In this document: positions 1 to 7,130 of the stretch, one piece after another | Position numbering within the stretch: position 1 is the first letter of the stretch | How the letters are laid out: each line of letters opens with the position of its first letter | NCBI GenBank assembly: GCA_020445005.1 | Contig: JAGRHM010000676.1 | Coordinates: 1-7,344 of the forward strand | Source: Candidatus Competibacteraceae bacterium | Lineage (GTDB): Bacteria > Pseudomonadota > Gammaproteobacteria > Competibacterales > Competibacteraceae | Reading direction: 5' to 3' | Length of the DNA: 7,344 nt | The notes under the pieces: generated by a model | Database searches by the model: none | Seen by the model: the letters and a program-made list of their open reading frames with translations, nothing else | Told to the model about the DNA's origin: nothing | Program-made: the position numbers and the translations under genes

Positions 1-243
1 CATGGCAGTTGGCTCAATATGGCCGGGTGTGAGTTGGCGGTACTCGCCGGCCAGTGTTTGAATCGCCGCATTTCGACGATCGACATCTTGCGGGAAGAAA
101 TCGCCACTTGGGAAGGCCCGCGCAACCAGCGCCAGACCAAAATCCACTGGCAGTTTGGTACCGAGGCCGCCCGGGTCAAACTCAAACGCCTCTATCCGTC
201 TTTGGAATCCACCGAAAATCCGATCGGACCAGAGGCCTCCTAA
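1..243 (+). CDS. IS630-family transposase, C-terminal fragment (5' end outside window)
   Basis: Reading frame 1 is open from the first base to TAA at 241-243 and gives 80 residues beginning HGSWLNMAGCELAVLAGQCL. The HGSWLNMA block, the following cysteine/arginine-rich CLNRRI, a tryptophan in ATWEGPRN, and the closing WQFGTEAARVKLKRLYP are characteristic of the C-terminal end of IS630-family DDE transposases, which cut and paste the element. In relatives the first block usually reads LNMAE, and that Glu aligns with the Glu of the DDE catalytic triad. Here the codon at 25-27 is GGG (Gly). The tail also reads FGTEAAR where FTTEDAR-like sequence is usual. These changes suggest a decayed, probably inactive copy, although no frameshift is visible in the part seen. 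An ATG at 19 exists but is internal to the conserved block, so it is not a true start. Confidence 0.85.
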   Translation, partial: HGSWLNMAGCELAVLAGQCLNRRISTIDILREEIATWEGPRNQRQTKIHWQFGTEAARVKLKRLYPSLESTENPIGPEAS

Positions 244-270
244 CCTGTCAAAACTTTTGCAACAGCCCAC
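1..270 (+). mobile_element. IS630-family insertion sequence, right-hand (3') part only
   Basis: The window opens inside an IS630-type element. The coding part runs to the stop at 241-243 and a short non-coding tail follows. The tail contains an interrupted inverted repeat: CTGT at 245-248 and CAAAA at 249-253 pair with TTTTG at 255-259 and ACAG at 262-265. Read on the minus strand, the tail starts GTGGGCTGTTGCAAAAG, which resembles an IS terminus. It is followed immediately by TA (271-272) within CTAG (270-273), and IS630 elements are known to insert at TA, often within CTAG, and duplicate the TA. The boundary at 270 is therefore an inference; the left end lies outside the window and could not be compared. 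Confidence 0.72.
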
Positions 271-308
271 TAGGAATAGCCGGAGCAGCTTGCCGCCCGC
301 AACAAGTT

Positions 309-2030
309 TCACATGCGCCCGCGAATATAGCCCAGACTTTCCAGCTTTAACAGGAGATGCTGAGCGGCTTCGCTGGGCGTATAGTCGCGGGTGTCAATGA
401 CTACCTCGGGGTGTTCCGGCTCTTCATAGGGATCGCTGATGCCAGTGAATTCCTTCAGAATGCCGGCCCGGGCCTTGGCGTACAGCCCTTTACGGTCGCG
501 GGCCTCGCAAACCTCCAGGGGCGTGGCGACATACACCTCGATGAATCCACCGAGCGGCGCGATCATGTCCCGCACTTCTCGACGGGTGGCGGCGTAGGGC
601 GCGATCGGCGCGCAGATGGCGATACCGCCGTTTTTGGTGATTTCGCTGGCGACGAAGCCAATCCGCAGGATATTGATATTGCGATGTTCGCGGGAAAAAC
701 CCAGCTCGCTGGATAAATGTTTGCGGACGATGTCGCCATCCAGCAGAGTAACAGCCCGTCCGCCCAGTTCGAGCAACTTGACCATCAGGGCATTGGCGAT
801 CGTGGACTTACCGGATCCCGAAAGTCCGGTGAAGAATACGGTAAAACCCTGCCGCCGACGTGGCGGGTGAGTGCGGCGCAATTCCTCGACGACGTCAGGG
901 TAGGAAAACCACTCGGGAATCTCCAACCCTTCCTGTAAGCGGCGGCGGAACTCCGCGCCGGAAATGTTCAGTACTGTTTCTTCCGCCTCCACCTCGCTGG
1001 CCAAGAGGTATTGCGCGCGTTCCCGAACATAAGCCATCTCTGGGAAAGCCAGAATTTGGATGGCCAGTTCATTCTGATAGCGGGCCGCCAGTTTCTGAGC
1101 AGCGTAAGGTTCGTAGAATGTCCGTTTAAACGGATCGCAGTCCGGCCCGGCATGATCACGGCCTACGATAAAATGACTGCAACCATGGTTCTGGCGAATC
1201 AAGGCGTGCCACAACGCCTCGCGCGGACCCGCCATGCGCATCGCCAGATTGATCAAACTCAGGGCGGTGGTCTGCTCAGGATAGAACTTCAAGAGATGTT
1301 CATAGCAATGCACCCGTGAATAGTGGTCAATGTCGCCGGGCTTGGTCAGGCCCACCGCCGGATGAATGAGCAGATTGGCCTCGGCCTGTTGGATGGCGCG
1401 CAGGGTTAATTCCTGATGGGCGCGATGCATCGGGTTGCGGGTCTGGAACGCGACGACCCGTCGCCAGCCCAGCTTGGTAAAGTGCTCGCGCAATTCACGC
1501 GGCGAGTGGCGCAACTGGCGAAAGTCGTAGTGCGTTGGCGGTTCGACGCCGCGCAACCGGCCGCCCACGTAAACAGGTCCGGTTTGGCGCAGGAGATGAA
1601 ACACCCCGGGATGTTGTTCATCCGTTGTACCGAAAATCTCCCGGGCTTCGTAAAGCTTGTTGGGTCGCCAGACATCATCAACTTCCAGCACAGCAATCAG
1701 CACACCCTCGGGATCACGCAAGGCAACCTTGTGACCCTGGTCGATGCTGCCGGCAAATTCTTCGGACACGTCCAGATTGACAGGCATTGGCCAAAGCATG
1801 CCGTTGCTCAAGCGCATTTCGGCAACAACCTGTTGGTAATCGGCTTCATTCAGGAAGCCGTCCAGCGGCGAGAAACCGCCATTCAATAGCAGTTCAAGGT
1901 CGCAAAGCTGGCGCGGCGTAAGATCCCAGGAGGGGTATTCCCGCGCCTGTGATTTGATTTGGACAGCTTCATCTTCGTTGACATAGCTTTCCTTGAGAAC
2001 GCCTCCGTGAGGCTCAATCAAATGAATCAT
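309..2030 (-). CDS. Bifunctional sulfate adenylyltransferase / adenylylsulfate kinase
   Basis: This 573-residue cytosolic enzyme joins the two steps of sulfate activation: ATP + sulfate gives APS + PPi, then APS + ATP gives PAPS. The N-terminal ATP sulfurylase part spans about residues 1-385. It starts with the family-typical LIEPHGG and has the nucleotide-binding QTRNPMHRAH (196-205, HxxH) and GRDHAGP (290-296). The C-terminal APS kinase part spans about 393-573 and has an intact P-loop GLSGSGKST (402-410), DGD (431-433), RDRKGLY (511-517) and GISDPYE (530-536), so both activities look functional. This order (sulfurylase then kinase) matches the bifunctional enzymes of Aquifex and Thiobacillus denitrificans rather than the CysN-CysC fusion. 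The ATG at 2030 is chosen because the conserved PHGG segment follows at once; I see no strong Shine-Dalgarno before it. It is divergent from the nuclease gene, and its 3' end abuts the IS630 remnant. No other sulfate genes are visible. Gene naming varies (sat, sat/cysC), so the symbol is left empty. Confidence 0.96.
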   Translation of the reverse strand: MIHLIEPHGGVLKESYVNEDEAVQIKSQAREYPSWDLTPRQLCDLELLLNGGFSPLDGFLNEADYQQVVAEMRLSNGMLWPMPVNLDVSEEFAGSIDQGHKVALRDPEGVLIAVLEVDDVWRPNKLYEAREIFGTTDEQHPGVFHLLRQTGPVYVGGRLRGVEPPTHYDFRQLRHSPRELREHFTKLGWRRVVAFQTRNPMHRAHQELTLRAIQQAEANLLIHPAVGLTKPGDIDHYSRVHCYEHLLKFYPEQTTALSLINLAMRMAGPREALWHALIRQNHGCSHFIVGRDHAGPDCDPFKRTFYEPYAAQKLAARYQNELAIQILAFPEMAYVRERAQYLLASEVEAEETVLNISGAEFRRRLQEGLEIPEWFSYPDVVEELRRTHPPRRRQGFTVFFTGLSGSGKSTIANALMVKLLELGGRAVTLLDGDIVRKHLSSELGFSREHRNINILRIGFVASEITKNGGIAICAPIAPYAATRREVRDMIAPLGGFIEVYVATPLEVCEARDRKGLYAKARAGILKEFTGISDPYEEPEHPEVVIDTRDYTPSEAAQHLLLKLESLGYIRGRM

Positions 2031-2082
2031 GGAGTTTACTTTACAGTTTAACGGCAGGAGGTAGGCTGAAAAAAATTGCTTT

Positions 2083-2088
2083 ATTATT
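2083..2088 (-). promoter_or_regulatory. Possible -10 element for the sulfate-activation gene
   Basis: On the minus strand this reads AATAAT, five of six matches to the sigma70 -10 consensus. It sits in the most AT-rich stretch of the divergent intergenic region (about 2068-2090) and would give a leader of roughly 45 nt before the ATG at 2030. I find no good -35 hexamer at 16-18 bp spacing, so the promoter, if real, may depend on an activator. This is a weak call based on motif matching by eye. Confidence 0.25.
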
Positions 2089-2100
2089 GTCTGACAGACA
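2088..2100. promoter_or_regulatory. Perfect inverted repeat TGTCTG-A-CAGACA, candidate operator
   Basis: Two 6-bp arms, TGTCTG (2088-2093) and CAGACA (2095-2100), are exact reverse complements around a single A. The site lies in the divergent promoter region and touches the candidate -10 of the minus-strand sulfate gene, a position from which a bound dimeric regulator could block transcription. The binding protein is not identifiable from the sequence. A 13-bp repeat of this kind can occur by chance, so the functional reading is tentative. Confidence 0.35.
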
Positions 2101-2121
2101 GAAATCCGTATGCCAATATCT

Positions 2122-2137
2122 TATCGTTATAACGATA
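2122..2137. promoter_or_regulatory. Perfect 16-bp palindrome TATCGTTATAACGATA, candidate operator or promoter site
   Basis: The 16 bases are fully self-complementary with no spacer. Because of the symmetry, each strand carries TATAAC, a five-of-six match to a sigma70 -10 hexamer (2128-2133 on plus, 2126-2131 on minus). An overlapping inverted pair, ATAAC-GATA-GTTAT, occupies 2129-2142. The site is central in the divergent region, about 125 bp before the nuclease start and about 90 bp before the sulfate gene start, suiting a regulator that serves one or both directions. No regulator gene is adjacent, and no good -35 partner was found on either strand. Confidence 0.4.
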
Positions 2138-2261
2138 GTTATGCAGTTCCTGTTTGCAGAGTCGATCCTGCGTCAGCATCAATCCGACCGATATTGGCGA
2201 CGGGTTGTTTCATCCAGGCTCCAGAGCAATCAGACTCCAGAATTACAACTTTGCCACTACC

Positions 2262-3524
2262 ATGCGCATCCTCCACACTGCCGATCTCCATCTTGACAGC
2301 CCGCTTCGCGGCCTGGACCGCTATGAAGGAGCGCCGGTCGATGATATTCGCGGCGCCACCCGCCGCGCCTTTGAAAATCTGCTTGTCGTCGCGTTGCGCG
2401 AACGGGTCGATCTGGTCGTTATCGCTGGCGATCTCTATGACGGCGACTGGCTCGACCACAACACCGGCCTGTTTTTCACCAAAGGCGTGATGCAACTGGC
2501 CGAGGAGGGGATTCCGGTCGCCATCGTGCGCGGCAATCATGACGCCGCCAGTCGGCTCACTAAAACCTTGCGCCTGCCAAGAAACGTCCATCTGTTCGCA
2601 GATGCCCGCCCTGAAACCCGAGTTTTCGACGACATTGGCATCGCAGTGCATGGACAAAGCTTCGCTGCCGCCGTTGTATCGGATGACCTAGCCGCAGGTT
2701 ATCCACCGCCAGTCGCTAGTTGCTTTAATCTGGGCCTGTTGCATAGTTCCCTCAATGGTCGCCCCGGACATGCGCCCTACGCGCCGACGCAACTGGACGT
2801 ACTGCGCAACAAGGGTTACGGCTATTGGGCGCTTGGACATATCCACGCCGCCGAAATCGTGTGTCGCGATCCCTGGGTGGTCTATCCCGGTAATACCCAG
2901 GGTCGGCACATTCGCGAAACCGGGGCGAAGGGTTGCACGCTGGTGACCATCGAAGATCATGACATCGCCCATCAATTCATCGCGCTGGATGTCATGCGCT
3001 GGACATCCCTCTCCCTGGAGATTGACGCCTTGCCTGATCTGGAAGCACTGCTGGACCGGGTCAAGCAGCATCTGCAACGACAATTGACCGCGGCTGAAGA
3101 TCGGGCATTAGCGGTACGCATTCAAATACGAGGCAGCGGTCCCTTGCACGGCCGTTTGGCTGCGCAACCCGAAGTTGTGACGCAGGAAATACGCAATGTC
3201 GCCATCGAAGCGACGAATGCCCGGACCTGGATTGAAAAGGTCGAACTACGCACCCGTCCTTTGCTCGATCTCGATCAATTGGCCAAACGGGATGACCCGG
3301 TGGGCATGCTGCTGCGCGAGTTGCGGGCGTTAGCCGCCCATCCGGGATTATTGCGCGATGTCGCCGCTGAAGCGCTGGGTGAGCTGTTGCAGAAACTGCC
3401 GGTTGAACTCCGGCAGGGAGAAGACGCCCTGCGCCTCGACGACGCCGATGCGCTCATCGAATGCCTGGCCGAAGTGGAAGCCGATTTACTGGCCCGCCTG
3501 TCTGGTGAAGAGGGGGTTCGATGA
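2262..3524 (+). CDS. YhaO-like DNA repair exonuclease (Mre11/SbcD-type metallophosphoesterase)
   Basis: A 420-residue calcineurin-like metallophosphoesterase of the YhaO/SbcD/Mre11 group, expected to cut DNA ends using a two-metal (typically Mn2+) site. The phosphoesterase motifs are all present: DLHLD (8-12), GDLYD (56-60), GNHD (91-94), the LLHSS histidine (H161) and GHIH (192-195). The core covers about residues 1-235, and the C-terminal 185 residues are charged and helical, probably the part that contacts the ATPase partner. The length fits YhaO (about 400 residues). The start is the ATG at 2262, giving MRILHTADLHLDSP, exactly where this family begins. An upstream TTG at 2154 would add 36 residues with no family resemblance. 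I see no clear Shine-Dalgarno before 2262. The gene ends in a 4-bp ATGA overlap with the large ATPase gene, so the two are probably co-transcribed and translationally coupled. A classical SbcD is the alternative name, but the YhaN-type partner favours YhaO. Confidence 0.92.
   Translation: MRILHTADLHLDSPLRGLDRYEGAPVDDIRGATRRAFENLLVVALRERVDLVVIAGDLYDGDWLDHNTGLFFTKGVMQLAEEGIPVAIVRGNHDAASRLTKTLRLPRNVHLFADARPETRVFDDIGIAVHGQSFAAAVVSDDLAAGYPPPVASCFNLGLLHSSLNGRPGHAPYAPTQLDVLRNKGYGYWALGHIHAAEIVCRDPWVVYPGNTQGRHIRETGAKGCTLVTIEDHDIAHQFIALDVMRWTSLSLEIDALPDLEALLDRVKQHLQRQLTAAEDRALAVRIQIRGSGPLHGRLAAQPEVVTQEIRNVAIEATNARTWIEKVELRTRPLLDLDQLAKRDDPVGMLLRELRALAAHPGLLRDVAAEALGELLQKLPVELRQGEDALRLDDADALIECLAEVEADLLARLSGEEGVR
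3511..3516 (+). promoter_or_regulatory. Ribosome binding site AGGGGG for the YhaN-like ATPase
   Basis: AGGGGG, preceded by GA-rich sequence, lies 4 nt before the ATG at 3521 and inside the last codons of the nuclease gene. Together with the ATGA stop/start overlap it supports the chosen start and coupled translation of nuclease and ATPase. The spacing is slightly short of the usual optimum. Confidence 0.6.
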
Positions 3525-6500
3525 AAATCGAACGCCTCTATCTCAAGGCTTACGGCGTTTTTTCCGATTATCGCCTCGATTTCACTGGCGGACCCGATTT
3601 TCACATCATTCATGGCCCCAACGAAGCCGGCAAATCGACGACATTGCGCGCCCTGATCGGGTTACTGTTCGGCATCGAGGGGCGTACCAGTGATAATTTT
3701 ATTCATCAGAATAACCGCTTGCGGATTGGCGCAGCGCTGACGACTACAAATCATGGCCGGCTGAACGTCATGCGCCGTAAGGGGCGCAAGCAAACCTTGT
3801 TCGTGCTGGACGAGACGCGCGGCGAGGAGTGTACTGATCAACCGTTGGCGGAAGATACTCTGTCACGCTGTTTGAGCGGTCTTGATGAAAATCTGTATCG
3901 CGCCCTGTTTGGGCTGGACCTGGACGGCCTGGTGCGGGGCAGTGAAGCCCTGCTGGAGGGAAAAGGCGAAATGGGTCAAAGTTTGTTCGCCGCCGCCGCC
4001 GGACTTGCTGACCTGCGGCAATTGTCCGACCAATTGGAAACGGAAGCTTCCAACCTGTTTCTGCCCCGTGCAACCGCCCGGACGATCAATGTCGCCCTGC
4101 GCGAACTGGATGAACAACGCAAGTTAGCGCGGGAAGCGACGGTGCGATCTTCCGCCTGGGAGCAGGCCGATCGCACCCGGCGTCAGGCCGAGAAAAAACA
4201 TACGGAGTTACGCGCCGAACTGGGCCGTTTACGCGAGGAACAGCGTCGACTTTCCCGGGTCGTGGCTCATTTGCCGCTGGTCGCCGAACGCGAAGCCATG
4301 CGCCAGGAAATTACCGCCTTGGCCAGCGTGCCGCTCTTGCCAGCGGACGCGCAACAACAGCGGATTGAGACGGAAGAACGCTTGCGCGCCGCTATGGATA
4401 ACCAGCGGGAGGCTCAGGCAACGCTGGATGAGCTGCGCCAGCAACAATCCCGGCGGGTGGTCCGCGAAGTTCTGCTCAGTCATGCCGGGGATATCGAACG
4501 GCTGCACCACGCCGCGAAAAATTATCGGGGCGCTTTGGAGCGCTTGCCCCGCATTGAAGCCGAGATTGAGTCTGCCTACCAGACTCTCATTACGCAATTG
4601 AGAGCGATCGACCCGATGTTGACGGTGGCGTCGTCGACGCCCGCTGATTTATCCGAATACGTCCGAGCGCTAATGCCCTTGCCTACCGCGCGGGCGCGGG
4701 TGCAAGCGCTGGTCGAGGAACACGGCGTATGGTCCATTCAGGACGAACAATGTGCAGAACAGGAATGCAAGCTGCGTGGAGCGCTCCAGCAATTGCGTCA
4801 GGCGCTGGCGACGCAACCCGCAGCCATGCCGTTTGAACTTCTGGAGACAGCCCGCGAACGGGTAACTGGCCAGGGCGACTTCGCCAACCAGCAAACGCAA
4901 CTGGAACGGGAAATTGCAGAACTGGAAACCACGCTGGCGCGTGAAGCAACGGCTTTATGGAGCGGTACGCTCGATGAACTGATTGCCTTGCGCGTCCCGC
5001 TGCTGGCTACGGTTAATGAACTGGGTGACCGGTATCGCCAGTTGGCTGAGAATGAACGCTTGCTCAAGGATCAGGATCGCATTTTACAGCGCGATTTGGG
5101 CGAACGGGAACGCGAACTGCGTGGACTGGCCGCTGCTGGCGAAATTGTCACGCATGACCAAGTGCGTCAGGCTCGCCAACACCGCGACGCCAGTTGGCAG
5201 CGCATCCGCCAGGACTATATTGAATACAAGGACAATTCTAACCAACCTGTGGCGCTCCCTGCGCTGGAACCGGCTCTGGCGAAGGTCTTTGAGTCCGCCC
5301 TGCGCGAAGCGGACCGCCTGGCTGATTTGCTGCATGCCGACGCCAAACGGGCGACCAGCGTCGAGAATCTTCGCCAGCGGATCGCTGACATGCAACAAGC
5401 GCGCACTGATCTGGCGCAACAATTTACCGTGCTGGCGACCCAACGCAGCGATCTCGATGCCCGCTGGACCGTGATTGCTGAATCGCTGCATCAAGCCGAT
5501 CTTACGCCCGGCGCAGCGATCGAGTGGTTGCAAAGACAGGCCCTGCTGGTGGAGCGCGCGACTCGTCTTGAAGCTCTGCGGCAGGAGCGACGGGAGATTG
5601 CCGCGGCCCTTGTAGCCGCCCGTAAAACGCTTGATCAGGCGCTGCAAAACTGTGGGCTACCCGGCCTGACCGAGGATGAAACCTGGTCAGCCGCGCTCAG
5701 CCGGGCCAGAACAGCAATTGAACAGGCTCGCCAGACGGCTACCGAGCGCGCTAATCTCATCAAAAGCATCAACCAGCATGAAACCGGGTTAAGCGAAATC
5801 GTAGCGAAACGCATGAGACTGGCGGAAAAGCGCGCGGCTTGGCAAACGCAATGGAACGCTACCGTGGCCGATCTACGACTTTCTCCCGAAGCCTTGCCTG
5901 CGGAGGCGCGCGTGCGGCTTGAGCAGTGGGATCAACTTTCCAAATCATTAAGTACGCTGGAAACCCTGAATCGGGAAGCCCAACAAGAGAAAACCGTTCG
6001 CTGCGCTTTTGAAGGAGCCTTGGCGGAACTGGCGCGAGCGGTTGCCGAACCGATGGACGGTCAGGAAGCCGACCGGGTGGCGATCACACTTTATGAGGCG
6101 TTGAGCGTGGCCCGCAATGACGATCGTCTGCGCAAACAGATTGAAGCGGATATCCAAAGAGAGCAACAACGACTGACCCAGGCGGAAACCGCTGCTCTTA
6201 TCCAGCGTGACCGTCTCGCCGAGCTGGCGCGCCGCGCTGGCGTGGAATCGCCAAGGGAACTGGCCTCGGTCGAAGATCGTTCGCAGCACAAACGCAGGCT
6301 TTCCGAACGGGTGGCGGAAATTGAGGAGCAACTGGTGCGCGGCGCCGCCCGCCCGCTCGCCGAAGTCCTGGCGGAAATCGAGGGCGAAGACCTGGCGGTC
6401 GCGAATGCCCGGCTGGATGAGCTTGAAACAACTCTGCGGGAATACGAGGCCGAGGTGGAAACCACCCATGCGGTTTACCTGGATGCGCGCCGCGCCTTTG

Positions 6501-7093
6501 ATGCCATCGATGGCGGCGACGCGGCAGCTCAGGCGCAGCAACGGGCCGAGGAGATTGTCGCCCGCATCACCCGCCAGGTTGGCGCTTATGCACGCGTCCG
6601 GTTGGCGGGCGCGATTGTGTCGCGCGTCGTGCAAGCTTACCGGGAGCAGCATCAGGGACCGGTGCTGCGCCGTGCCAGCGAAATCTTCGCCCGGATCACC
6701 TTGGGCAGCTTCGCCAGCGCCGTCCTGGATTACCAGGATGATCGGCAGATTCTCCTTGGGCAACGACCGGATGGCTCGCGGGTGGCGGTGACCGGCATGA
6801 GTCAGGGGACGCGCGACCAGCTTTTTCTGGCGCTGCGCATTGCTGCGATTGAGGAGCATCTCCACCACCGCGAGGCGGTGCCCATCGCCATTGACGATCT
6901 GCTGGTGCAATTCGACGATGCCCGGGCCGCGGCGACTTTGGCGGTGCTGGCTGAACTGGCGCAGCGGACCCAGGTGCTGTTTTTCACCCATCATGGTCAT
7001 CTGTGCGAGCTGGCCACCACCGCTTTGCCAGTCAACGCCTGGCGACGGCATGATTTGACGATCGGTCCCGTTGTTGGCAACGGTGCAGAGTAA
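3521..7093 (+). CDS. YhaN-like SMC/Rad50-type AAA ATPase, partner of the YhaO-like nuclease
   Basis: This 1190-residue protein has an ABC-type ATPase head split between its two ends. The N-terminal part has MKIERLYLKAYGVFSDY and Walker A GPNEAGKST (32-40). Next comes LYRALFGLDLDGL (125-137) with the GSEALLEGKGEMG stretch after it, a pattern typical of the YhaN AAA domain. The C-terminal part has the signature-like MSQGTRDQ (1093-1100), Walker B IAIDDLLVQFDD (1122-1133) and FFTHH (1154-1158). Between them, about residues 175-1040 are rich in Glu, Gln, Arg, Ala and Leu and look like long antiparallel coiled coil. The Walker B ends DD rather than the usual DE, as I recall for YhaN relatives. The seven cysteines found (104, 117, 411, 416, 711, 828, 1162) include no CxxC, so no Rad50 zinc hook is visible. 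In Bacillus subtilis the family member YhaN (also called SbcE) is linked to double-strand-break repair. The protein is somewhat longer than B. subtilis YhaN (roughly 960 residues). It probably uses ATP to gate DNA access for the upstream nuclease. Confidence 0.93.
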   Translation: MKIERLYLKAYGVFSDYRLDFTGGPDFHIIHGPNEAGKSTTLRALIGLLFGIEGRTSDNFIHQNNRLRIGAALTTTNHGRLNVMRRKGRKQTLFVLDETRGEECTDQPLAEDTLSRCLSGLDENLYRALFGLDLDGLVRGSEALLEGKGEMGQSLFAAAAGLADLRQLSDQLETEASNLFLPRATARTINVALRELDEQRKLAREATVRSSAWEQADRTRRQAEKKHTELRAELGRLREEQRRLSRVVAHLPLVAEREAMRQEITALASVPLLPADAQQQRIETEERLRAAMDNQREAQATLDELRQQQSRRVVREVLLSHAGDIERLHHAAKNYRGALERLPRIEAEIESAYQTLITQLRAIDPMLTVASSTPADLSEYVRALMPLPTARARVQALVEEHGVWSIQDEQCAEQECKLRGALQQLRQALATQPAAMPFELLETARERVTGQGDFANQQTQLEREIAELETTLAREATALWSGTLDELIALRVPLLATVNELGDRYRQLAENERLLKDQDRILQRDLGERERELRGLAAAGEIVTHDQVRQARQHRDASWQRIRQDYIEYKDNSNQPVALPALEPALAKVFESALREADRLADLLHADAKRATSVENLRQRIADMQQARTDLAQQFTVLATQRSDLDARWTVIAESLHQADLTPGAAIEWLQRQALLVERATRLEALRQERREIAAALVAARKTLDQALQNCGLPGLTEDETWSAALSRARTAIEQARQTATERANLIKSINQHETGLSEIVAKRMRLAEKRAAWQTQWNATVADLRLSPEALPAEARVRLEQWDQLSKSLSTLETLNREAQQEKTVRCAFEGALAELARAVAEPMDGQEADRVAITLYEALSVARNDDRLRKQIEADIQREQQRLTQAETAALIQRDRLAELARRAGVESPRELASVEDRSQHKRRLSERVAEIEEQLVRGAARPLAEVLAEIEGEDLAVANARLDELETTLREYEAEVETTHAVYLDARRAFDAIDGGDAAAQAQQRAEEIVARITRQVGAYARVRLAGAIVSRVVQAYREQHQGPVLRRASEIFARITLGSFASAVLDYQDDRQILLGQRPDGSRVAVTGMSQGTRDQLFLALRIAAIEEHLHHREAVPIAIDDLLVQFDDARAAATLAVLAELAQRTQVLFFTHHGHLCELATTALPVNAWRRHDLTIGPVVGNGAE

Positions 7094-7109
7094 TCGTCAT
7101 TTGGAGCTG

Positions 7110-7130
7110 CCAGGACCCAGGACGCCAGGA
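7110..7130. repeat. Three tandem-like copies of CCAGGA in the convergent gap
   Basis: CCAGGA occurs at 7110-7115, 7117-7122 and 7125-7130, separated by one and two bases. The block fills half of the 41-bp gap (7094-7134) between the ATPase stop and the truA stop. The arms are direct, not inverted, so it does not form a hairpin terminator, and no T-run follows on either strand. It may be simple slippage-derived sequence; no function can be assigned. Confidence 0.5.

Noticed and set aside
245..265. Rho-independent terminator for the sulfate gene in the IS tail
   Set aside because: The inverted repeat is AT-rich with a bulge and no T-run follows on the minus strand; it is more likely part of the IS terminus.
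1416..1889. 157-codon plus-strand open frame antisense to the sulfate-activation gene
   Set aside because: Same register effect as above; it overlaps the well-conserved ATP sulfurylase domain and its product resembles nothing.
2154..2261. N-terminal extension of the nuclease from a TTG codon
   Set aside because: The extra 36 residues have no family similarity; YhaO/SbcD proteins begin directly at the M-R-I-L-H-T-A-D-L-H segment encoded from 2262.
2087..2296. Possible small plus-strand gene in the divergent intergenic region
   Set aside because: The 69-residue product runs into the nuclease gene in another frame, lacks resemblance to known small proteins and covers the palindromes, so the region is better read as regulatory.
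2139..2657. 172-codon minus-strand open frame over the nuclease gene start
   Set aside because: It is register-matched antisense to the phosphoesterase core, with no motif and no ribosome binding site of note.
5948..7051. Long open frame (367 codons) on the minus strand, antisense to the ATPase gene
   Set aside because: Its codons are in exact register with the sense codons, so it stays open simply because the sense gene avoids TTA, CTA and TCA. The product has no recognisable domain, and the sense strand has clear ATPase motifs throughout.
7110..7130. CRISPR-like or terminator structure from the CCAGGA repeats
   Set aside because: Units are only 6 bp with 1-2 bp between them, with no spacers and no inverted symmetry, so neither a CRISPR array nor a hairpin is supported.
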